NCBI RefSeq assembly: GCF_037975245.1 | Contig: NC_092567.1 | Coordinates: 7,312,714-7,376,713, forward strand | Direction of reading: 5' to 3' | Origin: Apostichopus japonicus | Lineage: Eukaryota > Echinodermata > Holothuroidea > Aspidochirotida > Stichopodidae | Length of the DNA stretch: 64,000 bases | Shown: piece after piece, positions 24,350 to 36,030 of the stretch | Layout of the letters: each line of letters begins with the position of its first letter | Position numbering within the stretch: the first letter of the stretch is position 1 | Position numbers and translations under genes: made by a program | The notes under the pieces: generated by a model | Seen by the model: only the letters and a program-made list of their open reading frames with translations | What the model was told of the DNA's origin: nothing | The model's database searches: none

Positions 24350-24796
24350 GTAAAGAGTTTAATCACCTTTCATTGAGCTATTCCTAGTAATGCAAGTCTG
24401 GTCAGCTTGTTTGCGCTATGCTGCCCTATTACTGTTTTCAGTAAGTGTAAATAAATCAATATAGTGGTAGAATATCTGTGAAGTTTACGTGTTGCTGGTA
24501 ATATTACAAGTTCTGTCGTAAAGAAAGAATTTTTAGATACCTTCCCGCTCCTACTTTCAAGGGGTGGGGGTGGAAAGAGCGGATGGAATATTGCGTGCGA
24601 ACATGGTCTAAATGACTCTCATCAGTTCTATAATATATACAATTTCCATGTCAGTTTGATATTTCAAACATAGATTAGCTAAAATATTGACATTTGAACA
24701 GGTTTGCTATATATTGCAATCGTTTTGACACATGCCGTTTTATCAATATCCACATTTTGTGAATTTGCATCTAAAACAATCAACGTTTATTCTGAG
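24350..24796. other. intron sequence
   Basis: Start of a 7.9-kb intron. No feature is evident other than a G-rich patch near 24560-24572. Confidence 0.35.
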
Positions 24797-26246
24797 ATGA
24801 AACCGTAGAATGTTATAAATCATATTGAACAGGTCTGTTCTTGTAATGTCTGTGTAATTGTTTATCATAACACATAACAACAGTCGTATATCAGTCTGTT
24901 TAACTGACTATGTATCTTACTGTACCAGCTCCCTGGTTTTAACTGGTTATGTTTAGGTTTTTAGTTGTTTCTGATGGTGTGAGACGTGGGTCTTCTTTAC
25001 ATCATTATAACACTAACAGATATATCACATTATATTGTTGGTCTTGTTTCATGTAATTACTAATCAAACTAAATGTAACCATTTCTATGGTACTTTGCAA
25101 ATTGATCAAATGCACAGGATGGTGATGTGGGAAATTTGGAAGTTAGTAATAGGAACAGATATATACTCTAAAACTTATTTGCAGCTGATTTCTATACTTT
25201 CTTAGTGTTTAATTCAAGTTATGTTGAAAATTAAGTCAATGCGTAAACATTTTAATAATATTAAATAAAGCTGCATGCTACGTAGTAGGTTATAACTTTG
25301 ACCAATCCATATAATATTCACACATAACTGGATACCACTGCAACTATTAAGATATCTAAATATGTTGTTTCAATCACTTGACTGCTACTTATACTAGTGA
25401 GGTATTTATCGTTTATTCAGATTCAGACAATACTTTTTCCCACAAATTGTTGTCATTTTTTTCCCCCAAACCTTTAATACCTCTGCCTACTCTCATCTTT
25501 ACTTGTATGATTTTGGTGAAATAAAATAACATTATGTTTCAACGTCCTTATCTTTTCTCAAAATACAGAACCTAGAAATATCCATTATGGTATTCTTTAT
25601 AAATTAACTGTGTTGTTTAGAAAGCTTCAGGGGATTTAAAGAATCACTTGCTTAAATTATTATTTATCCAGATTAGTGTATACGTCACTGACATAAGTGT
25701 GTGGGTCCAAGTAGGCTTATAGATATAATGGAAAGACGGGTCTGGTTTTATTTGAAACCAATAAACTCTGGTATATTCTTCTGAATGGTAATTATATTGA
25801 AGGAAAGAGGAGCTATTTTAATTACTGACATTTCAAGGTTTTCCGATCTAATACTATTTGTGTTGTGTTGTGAGGTGTAGGGGTGGGGGGGGGTGGTATT
25901 ATAAAATGGGAATAAATCAGAAAACAGAAAGAAACTCTACAGTAGTATGTGTAGCTCTACTAACCCGCTTCGTTGTTGTCTTGTACGGATACCATGGTAA
26001 CCGAAACATATGCAATCACTTGATAAAATATGAATATAAGACAAATATTCGTATTATTTCCCGCAATTTTTGAACAGACACAAATTTATTAGACCATTTT
26101 TAAGGACTCAGGATCCGGGGTAGGGGCTTGGAGTGGAGCTGTTCAAACTACAGTACAGTCGGTAACTGATTATAAGATTTAAATATTCATAATTGGTCAT
26201 CTGCTAATTGTTTACTTTATCTTGATAATTATCTTCAAGTGTTAAG
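24797..26246. repeat. segmental duplication, copy A
   Basis: Copy A shares ordered landmarks with copy B at 29743-31136: ATGAAACCGTAGAATGTT, CATAACA...CAACAGTCGTA, GGTT/GATTTCACTGGTTATGTT, AGTGTGTGGGTCCAAG, a G-rich block followed by GTTCAAA, and TTCAAGTG. The spacing is nearly constant (offset 4.89-4.95 kb). Identity is patchy, so the duplication is old. No exon of the host gene lies within either copy. Confidence 0.7.
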
Positions 26247-26508
26247 GGTAGTTTATTGCCACACCCGGACCTTCCAGCTTCATTCATTACCTACTGTTAG
26301 CGTCTAGGATTGCGTGGAGGGTTGAAGACGCCACATACTAGAGGAAGAACTCACGTTAACTTTTGTATCACGTTTATTCCAAACGTAGAAACAAGCTTAT
26401 TAAAATCTGGAAGTGAACAGAAATAGATATCTTTAAAATACATTTTTGAGATAAAAGTTTGTAAGTAAATCACGATATCATGGTATGATAATTAACAACT
26501 AAGCATAT

Positions 26509-29481
26509 GGGCAATTCCACGTTACATTTTTGATGACTTTGGCTCACAAATGGTCTGATAGCTCCACCATTCATTAATTTGAATGACTGCTCTCAATGCA
26601 TTCATAGGGTAACTAATGTACCTGAACATTGGCGAAAACACATTTTGATTATCTTTTTTCTTGTAGGATATAGGTACATGAACAGTTACTCACGTTACAT
26701 TTGAAAATCACCCTGATGCCAAAACTAAACTTCATTCAAAAAGTGTCCTCATACTGGATATATTTGAAGAAAATGATGACATGTTTTTTGGACCTTAGGT
26801 GATGATTTAAGTACTGAACACAATCAAAATCACATCTGGTTTCCTGTCTCGGTGAAAATGAGGCATTCACCGGTTACTCACGTTACGGTTACTCACGTTA
26901 CAGTTTGTCCACCTATATCAATACATAGGGAATCAAGAGTCTGTGAGAAACTTGCTGCAGGATAATGACTAGGAAACCCCCATATATCAGTGGAATTGAC
27001 ATTTTGAACATCTTCATCAGTGTAACTCAATAATATTACAATCTAAAAGACATATATACCATGTCCTTTTGAGTTAATGCATGAATCATATCTTCACAAA
27101 TCGGCAGCAAATTCTGAACATTGTAATTTAGTTTTATTTGAGGACTGGCAGTGTGTCAAACTTTAGTTTATTCAGGTATAATACTCAGGGAACTAAATGT
27201 CTCTGGGGAAGTAACAGGCCAACTGAACATCAACCATGAATCAACAAGAAATTGGTAACATATGTTCAACATTAACAACTCGATTGAACATTGAGTAACG
27301 TTTGGAAGAGGCCTTCTCTTCGAGAGCTGATTCATTCAGTCTTCAGAAGGCTACAGAAAATGTGATGTGCCCACGGTTATTTGCCAAGGTTGGTGCATCA
27401 AGTTTGGTGATGAGTTTCTCTCCTGAGAATATCTTGTCCCTTGGGTTTGGCCATTTACAATTGGGCCCAGCTGTCTGCATCACTGACACTTGTATGTCGT
27501 TCTGGTCCCCCTTTGCTTCTATTACACCGGGGTACAATATCCCTTTGTATTCAACGGCATACCAGTCACCCAATTCTATACCAGCATTGCCACTCCCTGT
27601 GCAGGTTGCATTTTCTGTGGCCTCCCAATCTCCATGGGGGTAGTTCTTTCAGCAGAGCTGTTGCCATCATCTGTAATGGTGAAGGAGATGACATCCTTGT
27701 CTGATGCAAAAACACTGGAATGGGTGGAACTGGAGTGCCAAACTGCAACTGTGAACAGGCTCACCAGTTGTTGTTTCCAGTTGGCACTCTGGATTTCATC
27801 TTGAGATACACATGTGTAGTTCTCAGAGAAGTCTATTTGGATCAGGGCCTCGGAAGGATTGAAGGAGGGTGGATCCAGCCCTTTTCCGCTCCAGGTTGTA
27901 GGATGCAGCCTGGTGTCTCTTGATGAAGCAGTGCTGGACAAACTGGGCAATCAGACTGCAGATGTACTCTGCTAATTCAACAGTGGTGCCTTCCTCAACA
28001 AAATGTTGTGAGCCTGTTGTCTTCTCCACTCTTCGACACATACCATGTCGCAGCTCCCTGGTCAATGTTGAAGTTCTTCATGAACCCAGTGCCATTCTTA
28101 CAGTGGTCACACTCGTTGAACCAACATTCCCTAGTTGGATTTTGGCAGAGAAGCTTGGCGGGTAGGTCATGGGAGTATGCAGGAAATTCTGGAGAAGCAT
28201 CGTGTAAACTATTTACAGCATACATAAAGTTCTCATGATATCTGCACATGCATACGTTATGTGACCAGTAGCTTATTGCTTAACAGGACATGTTTTGGAC
28301 GCAATTCGGCAAATTGGCTCTTGCCGACCTTGATGTTGGGATAGTCCTCCTGGAAAAGGGCGAACGTTCCATGATGGATGAAGTCAAATGTCTCATTAGC
28401 TTCTTTATTTTGCCTCCTTCTTTTGGCCAAACGTTGACCACATCCTTCCTGCTTGGCACCTGCCGACTGATGTCATCTCGCTAATAAAACTGCTGGATAA
28501 CTTCCATAGTTTCATCGCTGAGACTTCTCGGGTTAGTGGTTGGTGGCGTAGCAGCAGTTGTTGTAGTCGATGGGTGCATGTCGTCGCCTAGCTGAGACCT
28601 GCAGATATTACTACAAACAGCTTTCCGGCGATGTGGTGTTTCGGTCAATCTGTCGCGTACTCTTGATGTTGCTTTTGCATATGTTCGTGCACTCATGGCC
28701 TCCTTCGTCTTCCTTTTCTAGGATACAACTCGTCGTCCAGTGGCCACCCTCCTAGCTTCTTGCTGAATCTTCTTCATGGGTGATGGGAGAGTACTCTCCA
28801 GGTTTGGTACTAACCCTAATCCTAACACCTACTGCCCTCTTCTATTTAGCAATTATTTACAAGACAATAATAGGCATTTCCTGCATTGTTTCAGTGTGTT
28901 AGCTTGGGTACTCACGTTACACATTGGTTACTCACGTTACATGGTTACTTACGTTACAGATTTCAGTGATCTATCACTCACACATGATGGGTCTCTCCTC
29001 ATTAGTGATCTTGTTTCCACCCTTGGGACTATGAGTACTAACGATATTATGGTTATCAGATTTCCACTTGTTAAACAAATGTCACATAGCGAAAAAATTG
29101 TTTTTTGGGGTTACTCACGTTACATCAGTGAGTGAGGCCTGAAAAATGTCTGTTCTGAAGTTGACATGAAGAAATATTGAAATGTTTTTCTGTCATCCAC
29201 ACAGTCAACAGGAGTATCTATCATACCACATAATAAAACTACTAAATACTATCTGATGAGTATTATATAGGATGGAATGGAATGTATGATGCATTTTCAT
29301 GATTATTTTGAGTTCTTATCCTCCTTGATTATCTGAGCCATGTATTCAAAATTTGAGTGTTCTAGAAAAATTCTTACCTATTCCACAAACTTTGATATGT
29401 ATACTACAACATTAGACTGATTGCAGGTTGAAAACTGACACTTCTTATTTTTAGGCCACGTCCCCTCCAGCATGAATTGCC
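26509..29481 (-). mobile_element. 3-kb DNA element with GGTTACTCACGTTAC subterminal repeats
   Basis: The left edge reads ATATGGGCAATTCC and the right edge, as reverse complement, ATATAGGCAATTCA, giving a short inverted terminus. Inside, the phrase GGTTACTCACGTTAC (or a close match) occurs at about 26684, 26869 and 26885 on the left and at about 28909, 28924, 28940 and 29108 on the right, all in the same orientation. The centre carries a decayed gene on the minus strand (27343-28777). The layout of short TIRs, repeated subterminal motifs and a central transposase-like gene is that of an autonomous DNA transposon that has lost function. The superfamily is not assigned, and both termini could be off by several bases. 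Confidence 0.62.
27343..28777 (-). pseudogene. decayed transposase-like gene of the 3-kb element
   Basis: Reading the minus strand from a Met codon near 28777, the frame runs MKKIQQEARRVATGRR, then a TAG, then MSARTYAKATSRVRDRLTE, then a basic region (TPHRRKAVCSN), and reaches IQQFY before a second TAG. After that the frame continues as RDDISRQVPSRKDVV. A one-base shift then brings in ALFQEDYPNIKVGKSQFAEL and RPKHVLLSN, after which it passes through MCRYHENFMYAVNSLH, a Cys cluster (CWFNECDHCKNG), and FVQHCFIKRHQAASY. The C-terminal part has IQIDFSENYTC...QDEIQSANWKQQ, an acidic and hydrophobic segment typical of this family, and ends with DWYAVEYKGILYPGVI...NNRGHITF. I recognise the whole order from uncharacterised repeat-encoded proteins in invertebrate genomes. 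At least two in-frame stops and two or more frameshifts make it inactive. The role as a DDE-type transposase is inference from context and from the conserved Asp in QIDFSENYTC. Confidence 0.62.
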
Positions 29482-29742
29482 TATATCATGTTAACATTTA
29501 GTTGAACACTAGTAGCGTGTATGACTTTGAAACAACATAAGTGACATAATCGACGCTGCTTAACTTTTCCAACATACCACTATAAATCCTCATGAAACAT
29601 TGGTATTATTCTTCTGAACCAAAACTTAGCTGTAGTAAAAATCAATGACAGTAACAAATATCTTAATCAAGTAATTACTCCACCGAAATAAATGTACTGA
29701 ACATATACCGCTTTTACGTCACCATCTCGATGTACATTAAAT
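29482..29742. other. intron sequence between element and duplication
   Basis: AT-rich and without recognisable features. It may be a poorly conserved continuation of copy B. Confidence 0.3.
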
Positions 29743-31136
29743 ATGAAACCGTAGAATGTTGTCAATCATGCTGCACCGTTCTTGTTTATGTTCATTTAAT
29801 TTCGGGGCAAATGTTCATCATAGCACATACAACAGTCGTAACAACTTTCAGTTAAGCCGACCTTGTAGCTCACTGTAGCTGCCCTTGCATATTTGTCTTT
29901 GTAGCAGGCTCCCTGGATTTCACTGGTTATGTTCATTTTCTTCGTTTCTCTAGTGTTAGGAGAAGTTGGTCTTCCATTAAATAAAGCTGCCTATTACGTC
30001 ATAGTTGAAAACACCTTCCTTAGAGATTCTAATGGGGGAGGGGGGCTAGGTCCCCATACTGAAGTAACGAAAATTATATTTAAAGATAACTATTTGCAAT
30101 TGTCCAACGACGAGGAGTTATTTCTCCAGGATGTATATATATCGTACAATACACAATATACGTTAGAAACCTTGTGACGAGGTTGGTACAAATAAATGAA
30201 AATAACGAAGTCTCCCTTCCACGCTCGTACTCCAACACTTTCGTCCTATTTCCTTATTATTATTGTTGTCCTTCTTTCTCTGCATGTAGACCCCTTTGTG
30301 CTCTCCTTATAGAAGTAATTGCAATGTGAATCAATACAAATTCTCAATTTTAAAGTAGAGAATATTCAGATACATAAATCCTTCTAAAAAAAAATGAATC
30401 TATCGTGCTTCCAGTGTCTCTCTTCCACACCGTCTCAGTCAAAAAATGTTTTCTTGGTTAAAATATCGATGGATAATTTTCATCTCTAGAATATTTACGT
30501 CTGACGTCACTGAACTCAGCAATACATAATCATTAAATATTACTCGGTTCCAGTAGTTTGAGTTGTAATGGGATTCGAGGGATCCATATTGATTATATTT
30601 CGTTATTTATTTAGATTAATGTATATATACGTGACTGATGTAAAAGTGTGGGTCCAAGCAGGATTATATATGAAAGGGCGTATCTGGGTTTAACTTGATA
30701 CTAAGAAATAAATGGATTGTTAGGTAGGTTTCTCAAACTTCATGTACTTTAACATACTAGGAAAATTAAATGAGAGGTGACTACTTACAAGTTTAACTAA
30801 AAGATTCAATTTAAGGTTTTCATTTCATTTTCAAGAAACGTCCTTTTTACCATCCTCTGTGTGTACAATATTAGGAATAAGCAGCAGCATCATGATACAA
30901 AAAAGTCAACGGTGAATATGAACTAATAGTGGTTTTAAAATATTTGTAGTATTTCTTTCGTATTTTGAATAACGGCTAAATAAAATTTCAAAAATAGTAT
31001 CTCGAAGGAGCCTGGTTCGGAGTGGGAAGAGGGTATGGGGTGTTCAAAGTACCTAGTGATGTGGTTGATTTTGTACAATTTACCAACCGGCAAATTGACT
31101 AATGTTGTATCTTCATGATTATATTCAAGTGCTTAC
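29743..31136. repeat. segmental duplication, copy B
   Basis: Homologous to 24797-26246 in the order and spacing of landmarks. The 82-codon open frame at 29929-30177 has no counterpart in copy A and is not supported as a gene. One TGACGTCA palindrome lies at 30502 and has no equivalent in copy A. Confidence 0.7.
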
Positions 31137-32283
31137 GATAATATAATGCAACATCCAGGGTATTGTATCCTCACATGGTAGCTATTGTTATTAGTACTCT
31201 TTCCATCAGAACCATTCAATATGTCTATATCATATATAGTATAAGAAACACTCTGATGTAGTTTAGTCCATTTACGTCCTGATTCCGAACCTAATGCGAG
31301 ACCACTTGGTTCGAGTATGGTACTCTCGAGTCCGAACACCTTTCTATAGAGAATATGAGCAACCCAAACCAAGTCCGAGTCCATCTAATATATAGAGACA
31401 GAGCAATGGCGAGCTCACGCGGTATACTAGTCTAATAGACACGCAGGGAGGAGTATCGGTAACATAAACCCACTCTGGATATATTCCTAAACTTACAGAC
31501 CGTCGCGTCCTGGTGTAAATGTTTCTTGCCTAACGTTGAACAAAGAGAGTCAAATATTAGAAAACTGATGATGTGCGCATGTAAAAACTACGAATTAAAC
31601 ATATACATACCCAGGGTTAATTTAGAAGGAAAGCAATATGTGCAGGGTTTATTATATTTCATGATTTTTTTTCAATCTAACAGATCTACACTAGTCTTTT
31701 TAATTCTCCCCTTGTGTCTCTTATTTTATGTGTTCATCATACAACTGAATTTCCCAAACTTTCATTGATATCTCTACACGATCAACAATACGATATTAAC
31801 AGAATATCTAAGACGAAGGGGGGGGGTGGGGGTAACTAATATGATGCTTTGTACAAACGTGAGCTAACCGATAATTGCTTTATATTTGCCATTACGTCGA
31901 TCCAACCACGATGTTCTGGGGTCTATCTTTGAATACTGCCCTATTTTCCCTTCTCGTGAGAAGTTCATTATGATGACGTCACTCCGTGTTTAAAAACGTC
32001 ACTCAGTATGTGATGACGTCACTCAGTGTTTGATGACGGGTTTAAACATAAAGCTGATGTTTATATTTATGTTATTAAGTCCGTGCATCTTACATTGACA
32101 AGTCTGTCTCCTTTATTGACTTTAGTGCTTCGATGTAGATGTGCGTTTACCTGCCAGGAATAGTTTACTGTGATATTTGTGAAGATATATCATTCAAATT
32201 TATATATGTTTTGCTTCGCCAAATTATGTTTTCCTGAAATTCATTTCAAAATCTCATTAATATAATATTTTTCTTCCTTTCAG
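31137..32283. other. intron sequence ending in an acceptor
   Basis: It holds a G-rich run (31818-31833) and a short local repeat with two TGACGTCA palindromes (31974 and 32014) in the phrase TGATGACGTCACTC(A/C)GTG, with a degenerate copy between. It ends in TATTTTTCTTCCTTTCAG before the exon at 32284. Confidence 0.45.
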
Positions 32284-32319
32284 GCCTGTGACGAAGATGG
32301 CAATCTACCAGGAGAAGAG
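32284..32319 (+). CDS. 12-codon micro-exon 4 of the host gene
   Basis: The exon has a strong polypyrimidine tract and CAG acceptor and a GTAAGA donor. It reads ACDEDGNLPGEE, phase 0 at both ends, so it can be included or skipped without a frame change. The acidic peptide has no known motif. It is the last exon common to both possible 3' ends. Support rests on the splice sites and phase; such a small exon is easily missed or falsely called without transcript data. Confidence 0.55.
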
Positions 32320-32946
32320 GTAAGAGAGACTTAGATTCATGTTCCTGTTAATAAGTAACGATAATTTAGTAACAATCAAAGAGGTATTAATTAATGTGGA
32401 ACAAAGAACTAAGACAAAAAAAATATGGTACTTTGTTTCTCATCAGGGAGAACAGATTTATAATTGACGTGTATGGAACAGGGTATTTAGATAGGCCAGC
32501 TACAAAGTTATACCTCGTAATGATGATAGCACTGTTCTCAATGTCAAGTTTAGATGAGGTCTAAAGGATCTTACTTCCGCAAACACACTCGAAGAAATGT
32601 TAAACAAAGAAACGGATATACTTTTAAATACTAAAGGTTTAGTCAGGTGTTATGGAGCGTTACAAGCCAACAACTCACTAACACAAAGTTGGAATATCGC
32701 CTTAAAAATATCAGCCTTCAACACCACACACCCACGACCCCCACCCCAACCATATGCTTCGTGATTTTTTTTTTCACTTTGCTGATGTGCAGATAATAAT
32801 TCGAAAAGATTAAAAAAGAACATTTTTAGATTTATGATATTAAATCCTTTGTTCGTGCATTTTTTCGCAAAATAAATTTTCACACGTTATAAACTGTGAA
32901 AGGAAGTAACAATAACACCTTAAAAGTAACCTTCATTAAAACATAA
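32320..32946. other. intron sequence
   Basis: No feature is recognisable apart from a C-rich stretch at about 32725-32747. Confidence 0.35.
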
Positions 32947-33319
32947 TGTTAGGTGAACATTCAACAGTCTCTTCACAAATAAGAGCTAACTTTAGAGGTC
33001 TATACTCAAATCGCACATATTCTTCGGTATTATTTCATATTTAATTATTATAATCATTCTCTGGGACTAAGGGTGGGTAGGGAATGGATGAGGACGCATA
33101 TACGTATATAAGTAACCACATAACCGGTGATCAGTAAGCTATTGATTATTGAAATTGAAGATATAACCTGGTCCGCTTTGTTGGTATAATTAGAGTACCA
33201 ACAGAGCGGACCAGGGTTATCTCTTCAATTTCAGTAATATGTTAGGTGAACATTCAACACTGTTATCATAGTAATTTTCTCTTCACACGTAAGGGCTAAC
33301 TCTAGAAGTCTATACTCAG
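32947..33319. repeat. direct repeats flanking a fold-back
   Basis: The phrase GTTAGGTGAACATTCAACA at 32947 recurs at 33240. Both continue into CTCTTCACA(A/C)...AA(G/G)AGCTAAC or AAGGGCTAAC, and then AGA(G/A)GTCTATACTCA. The right copy has a small insertion (TGTTATCATAGTAATTTT). The fold-back at 33146-33239 ends exactly against the right copy. Confidence 0.75.
33146..33239. repeat. fold-back (hairpin) of about 45-bp arms
   Basis: The left arm runs ATTGAAATTGAAGATATAAC and continues through CTGGTCCGCTTTGTTGGTAT. The right arm is its near reverse complement, GTACCAACAGAGCGGACCAG followed by GGTTATCTCTTCAATTTCAG. There are four or five mismatches, and the two arms are almost contiguous. It looks like a tiny palindromic MITE. 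In RNA it would form a long hairpin inside the intron. Confidence 0.85.
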
Positions 33320-34906
33320 TATGAGTGAGTCTAGGAGCAAGACGATTTAGTGGGTTGTGAGGGTATCCGTTGGGTAAAAGCATCATTATTATTCATCGTG
33401 ATATGAGGGCGTCCTCTGTGGCATAATATGACTAACTCGGGGTAGAAACCATTCCCTGTGGAATGCAAGCATACCAAGCTGTTGCGATACCAAATAGAAG
33501 GAAACTAGAAAAAAATATAAAAAGTAAATATTTCAGTATTTCAGGGATCACGAACATCTGAGAAATCACGTCATACATTTTCCCACAACATACACATCAG
33601 CATAATGCTTAAGTTTAGTTTGTGGTAGGCGCTGTCGCTAGCCTGCTAGCTGGTTTTACTTTTATGCTGACAAACCTAACACATGTGTAAGAAATTATCC
33701 AAGTGTTGTAAGAAAGGAGTCTGGCTTTCAATTTCCTGTTTTCCATGGTTTTGAGTTTGATCCTCTTTGGCCAAACACATTGTTTAAGATATAAACATGA
33801 ATATCAGTAATCGGTTCTCTTTACTAAAAACAATAACATTGTGGTCTTTCACTCAGTTTCACAAATTTCTCTGTCAAATAAAATCAAGCTAGATGAAGTC
33901 GAGGGGTCAAGCCTAACTGTTACTATAGGCCTAGTATCTGCAAACTGACAGGCTTCCAGACAATGGTACTATGGTAACCACACATGCCCGTATGCTGCGG
34001 AAGATGATGTGAGTGTATCATGATCGCGAATAAATTTTACAAAACATTGATAGGAATTGTCCTTTCGCATTGGGGTCCTGGGAGTACATTAAAAAAGCCA
34101 TTGCATGAGTTTTATGACTTCTTAGGCAATATGTCCCCGGGTCCAACAATGCCTCCGACCAGGGTCTTTAATCGTGCTCTTACACCGTGTGAACACACAC
34201 AGTGCAGCACTTTCAGCACCACTGACCATCGGTATGAGTCTTAGCCCCTCACCTACCACCACCCCTGCCTCCCGCCCCACCACCCCCCCCCCCCCACAAT
34301 GTTTAAACTTGGGCAATGAACCGAGTTATCTAGACTGGTTTTTATATCACCATCGACTTCAAATCTGAATGACTTATCCTTGATAAAATTATAGTTTTGG
34401 GAGAACAAGGTAACGCTAGCAAATGCAAAGAAAGAAACAAGGAGACGTTGCCTTTAACAACATAATATGTTTGCAATAATTAAAGTCTTAATTATTAATA
34501 TTCCTCCACTGAAAGTAAAAGCTGCTAATGATAACACAAGTTACAACGTTACAAAACATGAGAGCAGACCCCGGTCTAGCATGGTCATTTCACATTTATA
34601 CAAAACATATGATCCAATGGGTTTCAAACAGCTGAACATTTATCTACCAAATGAATATATCAAGCTCAGTTTACCTTCCAAAAAAGACTAAACGGAAGGG
34701 TGAGTGACATGAATATAAGTTATGTAACGATATTATCAAAGTTAGAAGGAATTGTCGAACTCCATAATGAGTAGCATGTTAGGCCCTGCCGCTCATATGA
34801 AAATGGCGACTCAAGTTGACGAGACCAGTGTTACACCCGATGTACACAGAGAACACAGTAAATACTGTAAATCATTTGTACCACACTAACAACTGGATTG
34901 TGCTAT
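33320..34906. other. intron sequence
   Basis: It contains a C-tract (CCACCACCC followed by 14 C) at about 34278-34300. Open frames on both strands around it are compositional. No exon is supported. Confidence 0.35.
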
Positions 34907-35049
34907 AAATCGGTAGCATGTTCTGTGAGGATTACAGTATAAGAACTCAGGATATGTGTAATCCTAACAAATCCAGTTTATTTGTTAGGATTACACATAT
35001 CCTCAGTTCTTACTGAAATCGTAATAGCAGATGCTACCAATTTATCACA
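34907..35049. repeat. fold-back MITE of about 65-bp arms
   Basis: The arms meet around a CCAGTTT loop. The inner 32 bases are complementary with a single mismatch (left AAGAACTCAGGATATGTGTA, right as reverse complement AAGAACTGAGGATATGTGTA). The outer part (ATAAATCGGTAGCAT against ATAAATTGGTAGCAT) pairs after a small bubble. The inner arms contain TGTGTAATCCTAACAAAT. There is no coding potential. Confidence 0.88.
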
Positions 35050-35833
35050 TTTATCAGCACGATCCATTTTTTACTCTGGAAATAACTTTTAGTTTAACAG
35101 TAGTTACTGTAATCTCTCTGTGAATCGGTTTGGTGTTAAAACATGACGGAACATTTCACTAGGTAATAATGTGATAGTGCATTGGGTTATATTGATTGAG
35201 TCATAGTGATATAAAGGGGAAATCCCTTGAATAGGTAATTTATTGTTACCAGCAGGGAAGAGGATGGGGTGTGGAGATGAGTGAACTGATTCTTGTACAG
35301 TAATCCTGTTTTACACATAAATCACTTTTATACATTGGAAGAGGAATATATCTTTGTGCTATGAGTCAATATTTGTTGACATTACTATTCGTTGTTTTTA
35401 CTTATATACTTATCGTCACTACTTCGATCAAACAGTCTAACTTTATAGAATCAAACCTTCACAAATTAGTCTTTTCAAGCATAGAATTAAAGCGACCACA
35501 GCATTAGTGACCTTGGTTTCATGGATTTAGCTTTCATGTGTATATCATATTCAGCACTAAAATATTCACAGGATGTTCTCGTTGTAAATCCCTAAAATGA
35601 TAACTGAATAATAATAAACAGGACATTAATAGTCGATGCATTTGAAAACATTCAAACTGAATTTAACAAGAAGTAAAATTAAGTTTGTTGTAAAATGAAT
35701 CCATTATCTTTGAAATAACACTTCTTATATGGCTGAATATAATGAATACTTAAAATATTTAAAAATATTGCATTGTCTAAGTTTCTGTGTTATCTTATAC
35801 ATATTCATTACTTATACTTTCCCTCCTGTTTAG
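35050..35833. other. intron sequence ending in an acceptor
   Basis: AT-rich. It closes with TACTTTCCCTCCTGTTTAG, a strong splice acceptor for the terminal exon at 35834. Confidence 0.4.
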
Positions 35834-35896
35834 GGATTCGATGAGAGGAGTTATCAGGAAAGCCTGGCGGACTTCAACCGGGCAAGGCGCAATTAA
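35834..35896 (+). CDS. terminal exon 5a of the host gene (short C-terminus)
   Basis: After the TTTAG acceptor, at phase 0, the frame reads GFDERSYQESLADFNRARRN and stops at TAA. The 20-residue tail is polar and basic at its end, with no known motif. It fits directly onto the phase-0 end of the micro-exon at 32319. There is no donor before the stop, so it acts as a last exon. An AATAAA hexamer lies at 36002-36007, about 105 bases after the stop. This would give the shorter of two possible C-termini. Confidence 0.62.
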   Translation, partial: GFDERSYQESLADFNRARRN

Positions 35897-36030
35897 CTGT
35901 AATTCAATACAGCTGAATATTTACCTTACCTTAGTTTTTAAAATTGTATTTTTTAACAGTGATTGTCTGCTACTTTATGTTGTAAAATCTTAATATATTA
36001 AAATAAATCTCCATTATTAACCACATTTTT
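35897..36030 (+). terminator. putative 3' UTR and polyadenylation signal
   Basis: AATAAA at 36002-36007 follows the stop of exon 5a by about 105 bases in AT-rich sequence, with T-rich text downstream (36026 onward). This is the only evidence for the 3' end. Confidence 0.4.

Noticed and set aside
27302-28755. Several open frames on the + strand
   Set aside because: They mirror the GC-richer minus-strand pseudogene, which carries recognisable conserved phrases; the + frames do not.
29929-30177. 82-codon open frame in copy B of the segmental duplication
   Set aside because: The frame is not kept in copy A and has no recognisable domain.
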